Source of the DNA: an uncultured Gemella sp.
GTDB taxonomy: Bacteria; Bacillota; Bacilli; Staphylococcales; Gemellaceae
Assembly (NCBI GenBank): GCA_945869755.1
Contig: CAMBPW010000055.1
Coordinates: 1 to 6,466 of the forward strand
DNA length: 6,466 nt
Direction of reading: 5' to 3'
The translations under genes were made by a program, and so were the position numbers. The notes beneath the pieces were generated by a model. The model was not told the DNA's origin, did not search any database, and worked only from the letters and a program-made list of their open reading frames with translations. Positions 6,267-6,466 of this stretch are shown here, piece after piece. Positions within the stretch are counted from its first letter, which is position 1. Every line of letters starts with the position of its first letter.

Positions 6267-6413
6267 ACTTTAAAAGAAAAATTAAAAAATGGAGAACTTG
6301 AAGAATACTACTTGAAATACGAAACTAAATGGTATTGGTTAATAACAAATAAGTGGAATAATAAAAATTATTTTGAAGAAAAAGAATTATATAGACAAGA
6401 AAAAGACGACTAA
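6267..6413 (+). pseudogene. Possible gene remnant of 48 codons, no family recognised
   Basis: An open frame begins right after TAA (6264-6266), itself just past the reductase stop, and ends at TAA (6411-6413). The translation is charged and rich in aromatic residues (for example YLKYETKWYWLITNKW), with four tryptophans, which is more than random AT-rich DNA usually yields. It has no ATG or GTG; the only in-frame alternative start is TTG at 6312, without a ribosome binding site. I read it as the 3' end of a gene whose front was lost, possibly through the mobile element that begins a few bases later. No function can be assigned, and chance is a real alternative. Confidence 0.3.
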
Positions 6414-6414
6414 T

Positions 6415-6466
6415 TGTGATGACCCCAATTAATTGGACATAAAAATTAAATATTAGTATTGGACAT
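6415..6466 (+). mobile_element. Probable left end of an IS3-family insertion sequence, cut by the window edge
   Basis: TGTGATGACCCCAATT followed by AATTGGACAT resembles the terminal inverted repeats of IS3-family elements of the IS150 type in Gram-positive bacteria, which commonly read TGAC-CCCA...TTGGACA or TTAGACA. It contains a perfect 12-base palindrome CCAATTAATTGG (6425-6436), and ATTGGACAT occurs twice (6432-6440 and 6458-6466), as repeated transposase-binding motifs do at such ends. The transposase reading frame would start beyond the window. The exact left boundary and any target-site duplication cannot be fixed without the other end. Confidence 0.5.

Overview
The window looks like a low-GC Gram-positive (Bacillota) chromosome. 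Base composition is strongly AT-rich. Genes start behind AGGAG-type ribosome binding sites, stops are TAA or TAG, and TGG encodes Trp with no sign of TGA reassignment. The gene content (6-phospho-beta-glucosidase, glucose/maltose-type PTS permease, single-domain FMN-binding protein with ApbE and a ferric-reductase-like protein) would suit a fermentative coccus such as Gemella or a streptococcal relative. That genus guess is from memory and is not proven here.

Left part (1-1632): a tandem direct repeat (1-66) carries the ribosome binding site of a GH1 6-phospho-beta-glucosidase gene (68-1471), which ends at a strong hairpin terminator (1581-1632). Middle part (1633-3665): about 360 bases of AT-rich non-coding DNA contain a well-formed promoter with an extended -10 and an inverted repeat over its -35. 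They lead into a PTS EIICB permease of the glucose/maltose type (1994-3625), which has its own terminator. Both genes serve sugar uptake and cleavage: the permease phosphorylates its sugar during import, and the glucosidase splits phospho-beta-glucosides brought in by another PTS not seen here.

Right part (3666-6261): a compact three-gene operon encodes a membrane-anchored FMN-binding-domain protein, an ApbE flavin transferase, and a six-helix heme/FAD/NAD(P)H reductase of the ferric reductase/NADPH oxidase superfamily. The inferred circuit is NAD(P)H to FAD on the inside, across the membrane through two hemes, then to a covalently bound FMN outside and on to an external acceptor such as ferric iron. 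Two things stand out. The reductase gene is split by a one-base frameshift in a short A run (5788-5791). The ApbE protein has no visible export signal although its presumed substrate domain lies outside the membrane.

Right edge (6262-6466): a 48-codon open stretch without a good start looks like a gene remnant. It is followed at about 6415 by what looks like the terminal repeat of an IS3-family element that runs off the window.
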